Source: CALXOD01 sp964402715
Lineage (GTDB): Bacteria > Verrucomicrobiota > Lentisphaeria > Victivallales > Victivallaceae
Reading direction: 5' to 3'
Length of the DNA: 64,000 nucleotides
Assembly: GCA_964402715.1 (NCBI GenBank)
Contig: CAYODJ010000002.1
Location: forward strand, 60,403 to 124,402
The notes under the pieces were generated by a model. That model searched no databases. It was given only the letters and a program-made list of their open reading frames with translations, and was not told the DNA's origin. Of this stretch, positions 34,983-43,730 are shown piece by piece. Every line of letters starts with the position of its first letter. The stretch's first letter is position 1. The translations under genes and the position numbers were made by a program.

Positions 34983-35278
34983 CTCCTCCGAGCAGACGCC
35001 CGAGCAGAAAACCTCCGCCCGCCCCGGCGTGACCGCGCACGGCGGACTGTCCGGAACCGCCGCGCGGACATCCTCCCCCGGCGGGGGAATGCGGACGGCT
35101 CGGCGTCCGGCGCGGCAGCCGGCGGATGAAATAGCTCCGATCCCGCAGGGGAGCGGTTCCGTGCGTCAGGAGAGCGCGTCCGGCGTCCCGTTTCAGATGC
35201 ACACAATGTCCGGTCAGCACGCCGTCGGCGCCGGCTCCGCCGGCGAATCGTCTCCTACGGACATGGCTGCGGCAGGTT
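34983..35278. other. Gap between argH and rlmH without a recognisable gene
   Basis: About 296 GC-rich bases. Apparent open frames overlap one another and lack family features. It should hold the 3' end of the argH transcript and the rlmH promoter; I could not place either with confidence. Confidence 0.4.
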
Positions 35279-36679
35279 TCATCCTTCCCGCCGTTCCGAC
35301 GCGCCGTCCGGATTCAGTCTGCGGCTCCAGAAGTCAAGCTGCAGCCTGACCTGCCTGTAGCCGGTGGCGCCGGTGATGTCGCGCTTGGCCACGCTGTTTT
35401 CCGGAACGAACAGCGACATGAATTCCTCCGTCGCCTCGGGGATGGTCAGACGCATCTCCTCGAGCGGCACGGCGTTCAGCGCCTTCCGGTTCTCTCTGCA
35501 GTATTTGACGAAAGCCCCCACGCGCTGATGGGCGTCGCGGAACGGCACCCCCAGTTCGACAAGCTTCTCCGCCAGATCCGTAGCCATCAGTCCGGGATCC
35601 GACGCGGCGTCCCGCATCCTTTCGCGGCGGACGGAGAGCGACGCGATCATCGGCGGATATACTCTGAGAATCTTCTCCGCAGTGTCGACGGCGTCGAAAA
35701 TGTGCTCCTTGTCCTCCTGGAGATCTCTGTTGTAGGTCAGCGGCAGCCCCTTGCAGAGCATGAGCAGCGCCGTCAGATCTCCGCAGATGCGGGCGCATTT
35801 GCCCCGCGACAGCTCCGCTGTGTCCGGATTCTTCTTCTGAGGCATCAGGCTGGATCCGGTGCAGAAAGCGTCGTCGAGCTCCGCGAAACCGAATTCCTGG
35901 GAGCACCACAGGATCAGATCCTCGGAAAGGCGCGAGACGTGCACGCCGAAGATGGCCAGGGCGCTCAGCAACTCGATGGCGAAATCGCGGTCCGAGACCG
36001 CGTCCATGCTGTTTCTGCTCACGCCGTCGAACTTTAGCTCCGAACAGACGAAGTCGCGGTCGATCGGCAGGGTCGAGCCGGCCAGCGATCCGGATCCCAG
36101 CGGCATGACGTTCAGGCGTCTGCGGCAGTCCAGCAGCCGTCCGTGATCCCTGTCGAACATCTCCACGTAGGCCAGCAGGTGATGGGCGAACAGAACGGGC
36201 TGGGCGTGCTGCAGATGCGTGTATCCCGGCATGACGGCGTCGTCGTCCGCGGCTGCGCGCCGCACCAGCGCCTTCTGAAACTCGCGCAGCCCCGCCGCGA
36301 TGACGTCGATTCTGTCCCTCAGATAAAGACGTATGTCCAGCGCTATCTGGTCGTTGCGGCTGCGCGCGGAATGCACCCGCGCCCCCTCCGCCCCGAGCGC
36401 CTCGATCAGCGCGCTCTCGACGTGCATGTGGATGTCCTCCATGTCGGCGCGGTATTCGAAATCGCCGGATTCGATCCGCTTCCGGATGCGGTCCAGCTCG
36501 CCGCAGATGGACTCCGCAGTGGCCGGCGGGATGATGCCCTGCTTCGCCAGCATTTCCACATGAGCCTTGCTGCCGGCGATGTCGTACGCGTACAACCGTC
36601 TGTCGAAGGAAATCGATTCTGAAAACTCGACCACATCCTCCTGCGGTGTGGAGCTGAATCTGCCGCCCCAGAGTGTCAT
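35279..36679 (-). CDS. argH: Argininosuccinate lyase
   Basis: About 466 residues. It cleaves argininosuccinate to arginine and fumarate. MTLWGGRF at the N-terminus, HSARSRNDQ, the GYTHLQHAQP block with the catalytic His, and the fumarase/lyase signature GSSLMPQKKNPD are all present. Start ATG 36679 follows AAGGAAAGGAA. It is separate from argDF by 16 kb and has its own promoter, which carries an inverted repeat just downstream of the -10 box. Confidence 0.97.
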   Translation of the reverse strand: MTLWGGRFSSTPQEDVVEFSESISFDRRLYAYDIAGSKAHVEMLAKQGIIPPATAESICGELDRIRKRIESGDFEYRADMEDIHMHVESALIEALGAEGARVHSARSRNDQIALDIRLYLRDRIDVIAAGLREFQKALVRRAAADDDAVMPGYTHLQHAQPVLFAHHLLAYVEMFDRDHGRLLDCRRRLNVMPLGSGSLAGSTLPIDRDFVCSELKFDGVSRNSMDAVSDRDFAIELLSALAIFGVHVSRLSEDLILWCSQEFGFAELDDAFCTGSSLMPQKKNPDTAELSRGKCARICGDLTALLMLCKGLPLTYNRDLQEDKEHIFDAVDTAEKILRVYPPMIASLSVRRERMRDAASDPGLMATDLAEKLVELGVPFRDAHQRVGAFVKYCRENRKALNAVPLEEMRLTIPEATEEFMSLFVPENSVAKRDITGATGYRQVRLQLDFWSRRLNPDGASERREG

Positions 36680-36795
36680 TGTCGGCGTTCCTTTCCTTGA
36701 TAATCCGCAGGACGGCCGCCGCCGCGGGCGCCGGTGTGGGAGACGCGTTCGCGGGCGGGGACGGCTTCTGCGTTCTCTGTTTCAGTGCGTTCAAA

Positions 36796-36827
36796 GGCCG
36801 GTTTTCGGCGGTCAGGGAAAACCGGCC
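36796..36827 (-). repeat. 11-bp perfect inverted repeat in the argH leader
   Basis: GGCCGGTTTTC (36796-36806) and GAAAACCGGCC (36817-36827) flank a 10-base loop, starting 3 bases downstream of the argH -10 box. It could be an operator at the transcription start or a hairpin at the 5' end of the mRNA. There is no T run, so it is not a typical terminator. Confidence 0.6.
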
Positions 36828-36830
36828 GGC

Positions 36831-36859
36831 AATATAGCACGAGCGGGGCTTTTTGTCCA
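36831..36859 (-). promoter_or_regulatory. Sigma-70-like promoter of argH
   Basis: - strand: -35 TGGACA (36854-36859), 17-base spacer, -10 TATATT (36831-36836), about 150 bases before the ATG. Confidence 0.65.
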
Positions 36860-36909
36860 GCGGAGGCCGGCGTTCCGCAGCCGCCGCCCTGTCCGGGACA
36901 CGGGACGCG

Positions 36910-37470
36910 CTACGGCTCGCGGGCGACGGCGTAGGCGACGACTTTCGAGTCGATTCCGTCTCCGCGGCTCAGAGCCTCCCGCAGAAACGCCGTCAGACCG
37001 TCCGCCGGGACGGCGAGGCACTCGATCGACTCGGAATCCTCCGGATGAGGCGTCGGCGGCTCCTTCATGCTTCCGGCGTCGACGTTCATCATGACCGTGG
37101 AGACGGTCTCCCCGGACATGCCGGGCGAGTTGTAGGCCGGCGGCAGCACCCGGACGATTTCGCCGCGGTATCCGGTCTCCTCGAAGAGTTCTCTGACCGC
37201 GGTCTCCTCCGGGGTCTCGCCCTGTTCCGTCAATCCCGCCGGGAATTCGATGACGTGCCGTCCCGTCGGCGGGCGGAACTGTCTGACCAGCAGCAGCCGC
37301 CGGCCGGGAAGAAGCGTGGCGATGATCATGACGGCGCCGAGGCCGCCGACGCGGCCGGCGGTCTCCCAATGCCGGATCCTGCCGCGATCGTCCATGAATT
37401 TGATTGAAGAGAGGGAAAGGTGACGGCCGGCTGCCAGCGGCGTGCAGGAGAGGATTTTCTGATTTTTCAT
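36910..37470 (-). CDS. Nudix hydrolase (ADP-ribose pyrophosphatase-like)
   Basis: About 186 residues. The Nudix box is complete: G-x5-E-x7-RE-x2-EE-x-G within GLTEQGETPEETAVRELFEETG, with the metal-binding glutamates. The upstream LVRQFRPPTGRHVIEFPAG resembles the ADP-ribose/sugar-nucleotide diphosphatase group. It probably hydrolyses a nucleoside-diphosphate sugar. The ATG at 37470 lacks a good ribosome site but begins the plausible fold; the longer frame crosses an A/T-rich promoter region. Confidence 0.85.
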   Translation of the reverse strand: MKNQKILSCTPLAAGRHLSLSSIKFMDDRGRIRHWETAGRVGGLGAVMIIATLLPGRRLLLVRQFRPPTGRHVIEFPAGLTEQGETPEETAVRELFEETGYRGEIVRVLPPAYNSPGMSGETVSTVMMNVDAGSMKEPPTPHPEDSESIECLAVPADGLTAFLREALSRGDGIDSKVVAYAVAREP

Positions 37471-37523
37471 TGACTTTCGCCCGGAGATGATGGTTGAAAA
37501 CGGCAAATTGCGAAGATTTACCG

Positions 37524-37553
37524 ATAATAGATTTGACAATGCAGGAAATGCAA
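37524..37553 (-). promoter_or_regulatory. Possible promoter of the Nudix gene
   Basis: - strand: -35 TTGCAT (37548-37553), 18-base spacer, -10 TATTAT (37524-37529), about 54 bases before the ATG. It overlaps the + strand candidate for coaE. Confidence 0.45.
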
Positions 37554-37562
37554 GTAGATTAT
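37533..37562 (+). promoter_or_regulatory. Possible promoter of coaE-rho
   Basis: -35 TTGACA (37533-37538), 18-base spacer, -10 GATTAT (37557-37562), in an A/T-rich stretch (about 37490-37680) about 115 bases before coaE. Overlap with the - strand promoter suggests the two compete. Confidence 0.45.
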
Positions 37563-37677
37563 CCGCAAACTTACTGGCGCCTTGCGAATCAAGGTCTGTT
37601 TTTTTGATATTTCCCAGTCTCCTCGATCGGTGTCGTCTGTCCCGTGTTCGTTTCGGCATAGGAAATTCTCGGAATAA

Positions 37678-38298
37678 ATGATTTTGGGTCTGACCGGCGT
37701 CATCGGCGGAGGCAAGAGCGCGGCTCTGCGGGAGCTGGCCTCCGCGGGGGCGGAAACCTACGACGTCGACCGTTTGTGCCATGATCTCTACCGGGATACG
37801 GATTCCTCTCTTGTGCAAAGTCTTCTGTCGCGGTGGGGCGGGCGGATTCTCACGGCGGAGGGATCGGTCGATCGGCGGGCGATCGCCTCGATTGTCTTCG
37901 CGGATCGTGCGGAACTGGATTTTCTGAACTCGCTGATGCACCCTGAACTGAAACGCCGCGTCGCCGCGCAGATCGGCTCCGCGCGCGCCAGGGCGGCGGC
38001 GGCGGTCTGGGAGGTGCCGCTGCTGTTCGAGCTGCGCTGGGAACGGATGTTCGACGCCACCGTCGCGGTGTGGACCGAACCCGGACTGCGCCGCGAGAGG
38101 CTGCGGGCGAGGGGGATGTCGGACGAGGAGATCCGCGTGCGCGAGTCGCGTCAGTGGACGGATGAAAGGAAGCTTGAGCTGGCGGACTACGCGCTGATAA
38201 ACAACGGCCCGGCGGACTGCCTGAGAACGCAGTGCGGGGAATTGCTAAAGTATTTCAATCGGAGGAAGTGTGAATCGCCATGGCAGAGCAACCCATGA
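37678..38298 (+). CDS. coaE: Dephospho-CoA kinase
   Basis: About 206 residues. Last step of coenzyme A synthesis. The P-loop GVIGGGKS follows LGLTG at the very N-terminus, the substrate-side DVDRLCHDL and the VWEVPLLFE block are as in CoaE, and RxxxR-type lid residues follow. The 3' end overlaps the rho start by 19 bases, so the two genes are likely co-transcribed. Confidence 0.93.
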   Translation: MILGLTGVIGGGKSAALRELASAGAETYDVDRLCHDLYRDTDSSLVQSLLSRWGGRILTAEGSVDRRAIASIVFADRAELDFLNSLMHPELKRRVAAQIGSARARAAAAVWEVPLLFELRWERMFDATVAVWTEPGLRRERLRARGMSDEEIRVRESRQWTDERKLELADYALINNGPADCLRTQCGELLKYFNRRKCESPWQSNP

Positions 38299-40112
38299 AC
38301 TATCCATCGGAACCCGACGATCCGGCGCGGATGAATCCGCCGAGGCGGAGGGGTCGTCCGAGCAAGAGGGAATTGTCCAAGGAGGAGACTTTGTTTGATC
38401 ATCTTGAACCGGACGCCGCGGCGGACTTCGACGAGGCGTCCGCGGACGCGATCCCGCCGCATGACGGGCAGACTTACGGAGGAACGCCGGATCAGACGGC
38501 GTCGGAGCGGACGCGGCAGCCGCTGCAGGCGCCGAGGCGCGACGCGAAACGTGAACAGGATCGGCGGCTGTACGGAGAACGCGGCGGCGATCACGCCGAC
38601 ATGCATGGCGACCGCCGCCGCAGCAACCGCGCGTGGCGCAGGCGCGACGACGGCGGCGTGATCGAACGCCGGCACACGGAGGAGGACGACGGCTCCGCCG
38701 ACGAGATGATGCGGGAGCTGGTCAGCGAGGAACTGCGCGGCCGCGACAGACGTCCGAGGATCGAGGGACTGCCCAACGACGACGACATCGAGAGGGAGGC
38801 ACGGGAGCAGCAGCGCGCGGGACGGCGGGACGTGATCAGGGATCACATCGTCCCCAGTCTGAACATTTCCGAGCTGCAGACGAAGTCGATGACGGAGCTG
38901 GCGAAGATGGGCGAGGAGCTCGGCATCGAGGGCATAGGCGCCCTGGAGAAGTCGATGCTGATCTTCGAGATTCTCAAGGCCAACGCGGAGAAGAGCGGCC
39001 AGATGTACGGCAGCGGATATCTGGAGGTCCTGGCGGACGGATTCGGATTTCTGCGATCCGCGCAGTATTCCTATCTGCCGTGCTCGGAGGACATTTATCT
39101 GAGTCCGTCCCAGATCAAGCGGTTCGCCCTGAAGACTGGGGATTTCATCGCCGGCCAGATACGCACTCCGCGCGAGAAGGAGCGGTTCTTCGCCATGCTC
39201 AAGGTGGAGAGCATCAATCATGACTCCCCGGAGCGCAAGAAGGAGATCATCCCTTTCAACGAGCTCACGCCGTACTTTCCGACGAAGCGTCTGATGCTGG
39301 AGCATGATCCGGAGGATCTCGCCACGCGGGTGGTGGATCTGGTCACTCCGATCGGTCTCGGGCAGCGCGGTCTGATCGTCGCCCCGCCGCGCACCGGGAA
39401 GACGATGCTGCTTCAGAAGATCGCCAACAGCGTCAGGAAGAACAACCCGGACGTCAAGCTGATCATCCTGCTGATCGACGAACGGCCGGAGGAGGTGACC
39501 GACATGCAGCGCTCGGTGGACGCCGAGGTGGTGAGCTCCACGTTCGACGAGCCGCCCGAGAGACACGTGCAGGTGGCCGAGATGGTGATCGAAAAGGCGA
39601 AGCGCATGGTGGAGTACAAGCACGACGTGGTCATTCTGCTGGACAGCATCACCCGTCTGGCCCGGGCCTACAACACGCTCCAGCCACACAGCGGCAAGAT
39701 TCTGACCGGCGGCGTCGACGCCAACGCGCTGCACAAGCCGAAACGTTTTTTCGGAGCGGCGAGAAACATCGAGAACCACGGCAGTCTGACCATCATCGCC
39801 ACGGCGCTGATCGACACCGGCAGCCGCATGGACGACGTGATTTTCGAGGAGTTCAAGGGCACCGGCAACATGGAGCTGCATCTGGACCGCAACCTCTCCG
39901 ACCGGCGCATCTATCCGGCGATCAACATCGAAAAGAGCGGAACGCGCAAGGAGGAGCTGCTGGTGCATCCCGACGAGATGCAGCGCATCTGGATGCTGCG
40001 CAAGGCCGTTAACGGGGTGCCGGCGGCGGAGGCGATGGAGCTGCTGATAGGACGGCTGAAGAAGGTGAAGACCAATGTGGAGTTCCTTCTGACACTGCAG
40101 CCGCAGACTTGA
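38280..40112 (+). CDS. rho: Transcription termination factor Rho with long N-terminal extension
   Basis: About 610 residues against some 420 for E. coli Rho. The core begins near residue 195: Rho_N helix bundle, cold-shock RNA-binding domain (GYLEVLADGFGFLR), P-loop APPRTGKTML, Walker B VVILLDSITRLARAYN, the GGVDANALHKPKRFFGAAR block and the FEEFKGTGN R loop. Residues 1-190 are low-complexity, rich in Arg, Asp and Glu, with an AT-hook-like RRRGRPSKR at 22-30. ATG 38280 overlaps coaE; ATG 38295 is a possible alternative. Confidence 0.96.
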   Translation: MAEQPMNYPSEPDDPARMNPPRRRGRPSKRELSKEETLFDHLEPDAAADFDEASADAIPPHDGQTYGGTPDQTASERTRQPLQAPRRDAKREQDRRLYGERGGDHADMHGDRRRSNRAWRRRDDGGVIERRHTEEDDGSADEMMRELVSEELRGRDRRPRIEGLPNDDDIEREAREQQRAGRRDVIRDHIVPSLNISELQTKSMTELAKMGEELGIEGIGALEKSMLIFEILKANAEKSGQMYGSGYLEVLADGFGFLRSAQYSYLPCSEDIYLSPSQIKRFALKTGDFIAGQIRTPREKERFFAMLKVESINHDSPERKKEIIPFNELTPYFPTKRLMLEHDPEDLATRVVDLVTPIGLGQRGLIVAPPRTGKTMLLQKIANSVRKNNPDVKLIILLIDERPEEVTDMQRSVDAEVVSSTFDEPPERHVQVAEMVIEKAKRMVEYKHDVVILLDSITRLARAYNTLQPHSGKILTGGVDANALHKPKRFFGAARNIENHGSLTIIATALIDTGSRMDDVIFEEFKGTGNMELHLDRNLSDRRIYPAINIEKSGTRKEELLVHPDEMQRIWMLRKAVNGVPAAEAMELLIGRLKKVKTNVEFLLTLQPQT

Positions 40113-40190
40113 TGGCCGCGCTCGTGAAGCGGGCGTCGGCGATCCCGAGTTTCAGTTGATGGTCTTTCAGTTGCGGAGGTTTTCAGAGTT

Positions 40191-40496
40191 ATGGCGGACG
40201 CGAAAAAAAATGCGGGGTTTCTCCCTTACTTGCCGTACCTGATTGTGATTCTCGCCCTGTCCGCGGGGGCCGCGCTGCTGCTGCCGGTGTACCGGAAGCA
40301 CCAGAAGAAATGCGCGGAGCTCGCCGAACTGAGGCACCAGCTGGCGAACAAGCAGATGGTCGGCGCCGAGCTGAACAGGGATGTGGGCGCCCTCCAGACG
40401 TCGCCCGGGGCGGTGGAGAAGGTCGCCCGCGAGAAGTTCGGACTCTGCAGGGAAGGCGAGACGGTCTACAAGTACTCGCAGTCGGACGTCCGGTGA
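40191..40496 (+). CDS. FtsB/DivIC-like septum formation initiator protein
   Basis: About 101 residues: one membrane helix (residues 12-32), a heptad-rich coiled coil (HQKKCAELAELRHQLANKQ), and the C-terminal VAREKFGLCREGETVYKY that is typical of the FtsB/DivIC family. These proteins bridge FtsL and the FtsWI synthase at the division site. GGAGG lies 11-12 bases upstream of the ATG. Gene order after rho is not the classical location, so the assignment rests on domain layout. Confidence 0.82.
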   Translation: MADAKKNAGFLPYLPYLIVILALSAGAALLLPVYRKHQKKCAELAELRHQLANKQMVGAELNRDVGALQTSPGAVEKVAREKFGLCREGETVYKYSQSDVR

Positions 40497-40627
40497 ACCC
40501 GCGCGGCGCCGGTTTCCGCACGGATTCCCGGTTTCCGTGAACGCGTCTTTTCAGGTTCTCCCCCGTTCCGGGCGTATGTCCGCCGCCGGACCGAAGCCGC
40601 GCTGCGGGACGGCGGATCCGGAGACGG

Positions 40628-41656
40628 TCAGAACGTCCCTTTCGATCCGGTGAGCGAAATGCGCGGATCCGCGAGCACGTAAAGCAGATCGGAAATCAGA
40701 ATTCCCGCCAGCGTCAGTATTCCGCTGAAGGCGAAGAGAGCCATGACGAGCGGATAATCCCTGCTGGACAGCGCCAGAAGCGACAGCGCTCCCATGCCTG
40801 GTATGTTGAAGATGTATTCCACGATCACGCTGCCAGTCGCCAGCGACGGCAGCAGCCCGCCGAACAGCGTTATGAGAACAATCAGCGAGTTGCCGAACGC
40901 ATGCTTCCAGATCAGGCTGTATTCCGGAACGCCCTTGGCCCGAGCCGTGCGGATGAAGTCGCAGCCGATGATGTCCAGCATGCTGCCGCGCGCGTAGCGC
41001 GACAGACCGGCGATTCCGCTGAAGGACAGGCAGAACACGGGGAGCGTGTAGTACCGGACGCTTTCGAACAGCCATCCCCATGTGCTCAGGCGCAGCGCGT
41101 CGGGAATGTTCAGCCCTTTCAACGGGAAGAGCGGCCAGACGCCGCCTTCGCAGCACACCGCCTGCAGCAGCAGCGCCACCCACATCACCGGCATGGAGTA
41201 CAGCGCGAACAGCAGCGCCATGGAACACTGATCGAACCATGAATCCGCCCAGACAGCGGCGTAGACCCCCACCAGCACGGCGACGGCGTAGGTCGCCAGG
41301 ATCGCCCAGCAGTTGAGGGAGACCGTCACCGGCAGACGCTCCAGAATCATCGCGGTCACCGGTTTTCCGGGATCGACGACGGCCGAGGTTCCGAAATCGC
41401 CGTGACAGAGCACGTCTCTCATCCAATAGCAGAAGCCGACCAGCACTGGCCGGTCGAGATGAAGTTTCTTCCGGATGGCGGCGTTGCCGGCGAACGCCCC
41501 TTTGTTCTCGCTCAGACCGCCGCCGGATCCGTATTCCCCGAACAGGCCGCTGCGCGCCGGATCCCCGGGAGCCAGACGCAGCAGCACGTAGCTCGCCGCG
41601 AGAATCGTGAAGAGCGTCAGCAGAGCCAGCACAAGCCGTTTGATCAGATAGAACAT
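40628..41656 (-). CDS. DppB/OppB-type ABC transporter permease (orphan)
   Basis: About 342 residues, six membrane segments. The layout is that of peptide/nickel ABC permeases: N-terminal KRLVLALLTLFTILAASYVLLRLAPGDP, the large outer loop, and the EAA-type loop DFIRTARAKGVPEYSLIWKHAFGNSL that contacts the ATPase. No second permease, solute-binding protein or ABC ATPase is adjacent. It follows the AAA ATPase gene after 12 bases and probably shares its transcript. Substrate unknown. Confidence 0.85.
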   Translation of the reverse strand: MFYLIKRLVLALLTLFTILAASYVLLRLAPGDPARSGLFGEYGSGGGLSENKGAFAGNAAIRKKLHLDRPVLVGFCYWMRDVLCHGDFGTSAVVDPGKPVTAMILERLPVTVSLNCWAILATYAVAVLVGVYAAVWADSWFDQCSMALLFALYSMPVMWVALLLQAVCCEGGVWPLFPLKGLNIPDALRLSTWGWLFESVRYYTLPVFCLSFSGIAGLSRYARGSMLDIIGCDFIRTARAKGVPEYSLIWKHAFGNSLIVLITLFGGLLPSLATGSVIVEYIFNIPGMGALSLLALSSRDYPLVMALFAFSGILTLAGILISDLLYVLADPRISLTGSKGTF

Positions 41657-41668
41657 GGCGTAACGGTC

Positions 41669-43027
41669 TCACCCCATGGCGCGCAGCTTGTCCTTGAGCA
41701 TGTTTTCGATGTACTCGTTGCCGTACAGCTTGCGCATCAGGCGGATGTTGAACTCGTAGAACAGCTGCGAGTCCGGCTTGGTCACCACCGGGCCGCAGGA
41801 CAGCTGGACCGCGTCGCGGCGTCTCCTCTGGTCGCGCTCGTACAGCTCCAGATGTCGCATCAGCGTGCGCGGACTCAGCTCCGTGTAGCGCTTCTGCCCG
41901 AACTCCTCCGTGTATTCCGCCGCCACCAGGGAGATCAGGTTGGCGTTGGGACGGCGGAATCCGTTCGACCTGAAGAAGTCCTCGACCATCTCCAGACACC
42001 GCACGTCGTCGAAAGTCGGGAACGCCACGCTTCTGCCGCGCGACAGAATCTCGGCGGGGAACTCATAGTTGCTGGCGATTGCCAGCAGCACGTTGCCGGG
42101 AGGCGAGAACGCGCCCCCGACGTTGGTGCGGAACGTGTACCAGTCCAGCGAGCCCGGATTGACGTCGTCGAAGAACACCACGAACCGCCGGTCCGGCCGC
42201 CGGCGCAGGGTGTCCAGCAGCGTCTCGAGAGGACGTTCCAGCGTCTCCGACGAGGCCAGAATCAGGGTCAGTCCGGGATGCGCGAGCGAGTGCGCCACGG
42301 TCAGCTGGGTTTTTCCGTGCCCGGGCAGACTTGAGATCAGCAGCGGCACGCAGCTCTTTCCGCCGGCGAAATCGCGGAAGTGCTCGTGGAAAATCCGCCG
42401 CGGCCCGAAGAATCCGAAGAACCTGCCGGCCGGCCGGATGTTTTCAAGCCCGGCCGGCAGAAAACGCCCGTCCATATAGCGGAAAGCGCGTCCGCCGGCG
42501 AACGGGTCGCCGGCGGCGACTTTCCCCGCCGTCTCCGCGACCGTGCACCGCCCGACGGAGCGCAGCATCCTCACCGCGTCCGGAGACCATCCGCCGGCGG
42601 AATCAGGGAGAGCCGAGGCCAGCGCGGAGGGGAAGTTGAGTATCGCCGCCGCCTGCTCCGACAGGAACAGCGACTCCTCGGCGTTCCTCTCACGGAGCTC
42701 CGGAAGAGCGCCGCCGTCGCGGCTGAACGACCAGAACAGAGCCTCGAGCAGCCGCGGCAGGAAATTTCCGGCTCCGAACCTGCGGGCGATTTCGTTGGCG
42801 ACGTCGCAGGGGGCGGTTTCGCGCGTTTCCCCGTATACCGGCCGGGAGAGACGGTCGGGCGCGGAGAGCTCCACCAGCCGGATCACCAGCTCGGCGAATC
42901 CGTCTCCCGCGCAGTCGGCGACTTCGAGTGCGCCGCCTTCGCCCGGACGCATGAACAGACACCGGCAGCCGGCCAGCGCCGCATCTCTCGCGGCGGCGTA
43001 GCTGTTTCTGTCCGTTCCGTGCGGCAT
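41669..43027 (-). CDS. AAA-type ATPase, DUF815-like
   Basis: About 452 residues, soluble. The N-terminal 200 residues match nothing I recognise. The C-terminal half has P-loop SSLPGHGKTQLT, Walker B FVVFFDDVNPGSLDWY, sensor-like IASNYEFPAEILSRG, and a lid, in the pattern of DUF815 ATPases. A Cys-rich N-terminus (CRCLFMRPG) is present. It sits between a YhcH-family gene and an orphan permease, both spaced by fewer than 16 bases. The function of DUF815 proteins is unknown to me; a remodelling ATPase is only an inference. Confidence 0.65.
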   Translation of the reverse strand: MPHGTDRNSYAAARDAALAGCRCLFMRPGEGGALEVADCAGDGFAELVIRLVELSAPDRLSRPVYGETRETAPCDVANEIARRFGAGNFLPRLLEALFWSFSRDGGALPELRERNAEESLFLSEQAAAILNFPSALASALPDSAGGWSPDAVRMLRSVGRCTVAETAGKVAAGDPFAGGRAFRYMDGRFLPAGLENIRPAGRFFGFFGPRRIFHEHFRDFAGGKSCVPLLISSLPGHGKTQLTVAHSLAHPGLTLILASSETLERPLETLLDTLRRRPDRRFVVFFDDVNPGSLDWYTFRTNVGGAFSPPGNVLLAIASNYEFPAEILSRGRSVAFPTFDDVRCLEMVEDFFRSNGFRRPNANLISLVAAEYTEEFGQKRYTELSPRTLMRHLELYERDQRRRRDAVQLSCGPVVTKPDSQLFYEFNIRLMRKLYGNEYIENMLKDKLRAMG

Positions 43028-43042
43028 GATGCGGAACCGCGG

Positions 43043-43510
43043 TTATCCGAGCAGTCTGCGATCCAGCTTGAACACGACCTTCCGCACCGTGACGGCCGGA
43101 GTGCGCCAGGCGGTGAGATGTCCCTCGCCGGGCAGAAACGCCGCGAACGTTCCGGCGCTCAGCCGCAGCCGCGTCTCCCGTCCCGGACGGTAGACGAAGA
43201 AACCGCGGTCGCGCTCCGCGTCGAACGCCTCCAGCACCTCCAGATCGTCGGTCGGCACGCAGCAGACGGTCTCGTCGCCCTCGAGCACGACCTGGAGGTC
43301 GACGTAGCGGCCGTGCAGCTCCACCTTGCATTCCTCCAGGGGCTTCGTCCTGTAGATCGCGGTGTCCGCCAGCAGCAGATCCCCGTCCAGGTGGTGCCGG
43401 CGGCTTTCGGTCTCTGGCGTCACCGTGGGCAGAAACTCGGCGATCTTCCCCCATGCGGACGGCGCGAGATGCGCGTAAAGCCGCAGGTTTTCCAGTTTGT
43501 CGTAGATCAT
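43043..43510 (-). CDS. YhcH/YjgK/YiaL family protein
   Basis: About 155 residues, a small beta-sandwich (cupin-like) family often found with sugar or sialic acid genes. The N-terminal MIYDKLENLRLY, the HGRYVDLQVVLEGDE metal-site block and the FLPGEGHLTAW block with a His ligand are typical, and the C-terminal KVVFKL is conserved. First gene of an operon with the AAA ATPase and permease; it is divergent from a sugar dehydrogenase-isomerase pair, consistent with carbohydrate metabolism. Confidence 0.88.
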   Translation of the reverse strand: MIYDKLENLRLYAHLAPSAWGKIAEFLPTVTPETESRRHHLDGDLLLADTAIYRTKPLEECKVELHGRYVDLQVVLEGDETVCCVPTDDLEVLEAFDAERDRGFFVYRPGRETRLRLSAGTFAAFLPGEGHLTAWRTPAVTVRKVVFKLDRRLLG

Positions 43511-43589
43511 GGATCGTCAGGTCCTTCCTCTGTTTGTCGTTCGCATCCGTCCGCGGCGGCCGCGTCCCGGACGCGGCCGCGCACCGCTT

Positions 43590-43618
43590 AAATTACACTG
43601 TTCAGGGCGCGATTGCAA
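43590..43618 (-). promoter_or_regulatory. Sigma-70-like promoter of the YhcH-ATPase-permease operon
   Basis: - strand: -35 TTGCAA (43613-43618), 17-base spacer, -10 TAATTT (43590-43595). The spacer shares CGCG and AACAGTG with the cstA promoter. Confidence 0.6.
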
Positions 43619-43619
43619 C

Positions 43620-43648
43620 TTGACAACAGGGCGGCGCGGCATTATCCT
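43620..43648 (+). promoter_or_regulatory. Sigma-70-like promoter of the Gfo/Idh-isomerase operon
   Basis: Consensus -35 TTGACA (43620-43625), 17-base spacer, -10 TATCCT (43643-43648), 83 bases before ATG 43731. Only one base separates its -35 box from that of the divergent promoter. Confidence 0.65.
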
Positions 43649-43730
43649 ATAGCGGCTTTCTGAGTGGGCGGGCCGCGGACGCGGCTTGTCAAAGGTTCAT
43701 CAAAGCGGATTCGCGGGAAGGAAACGGCGT

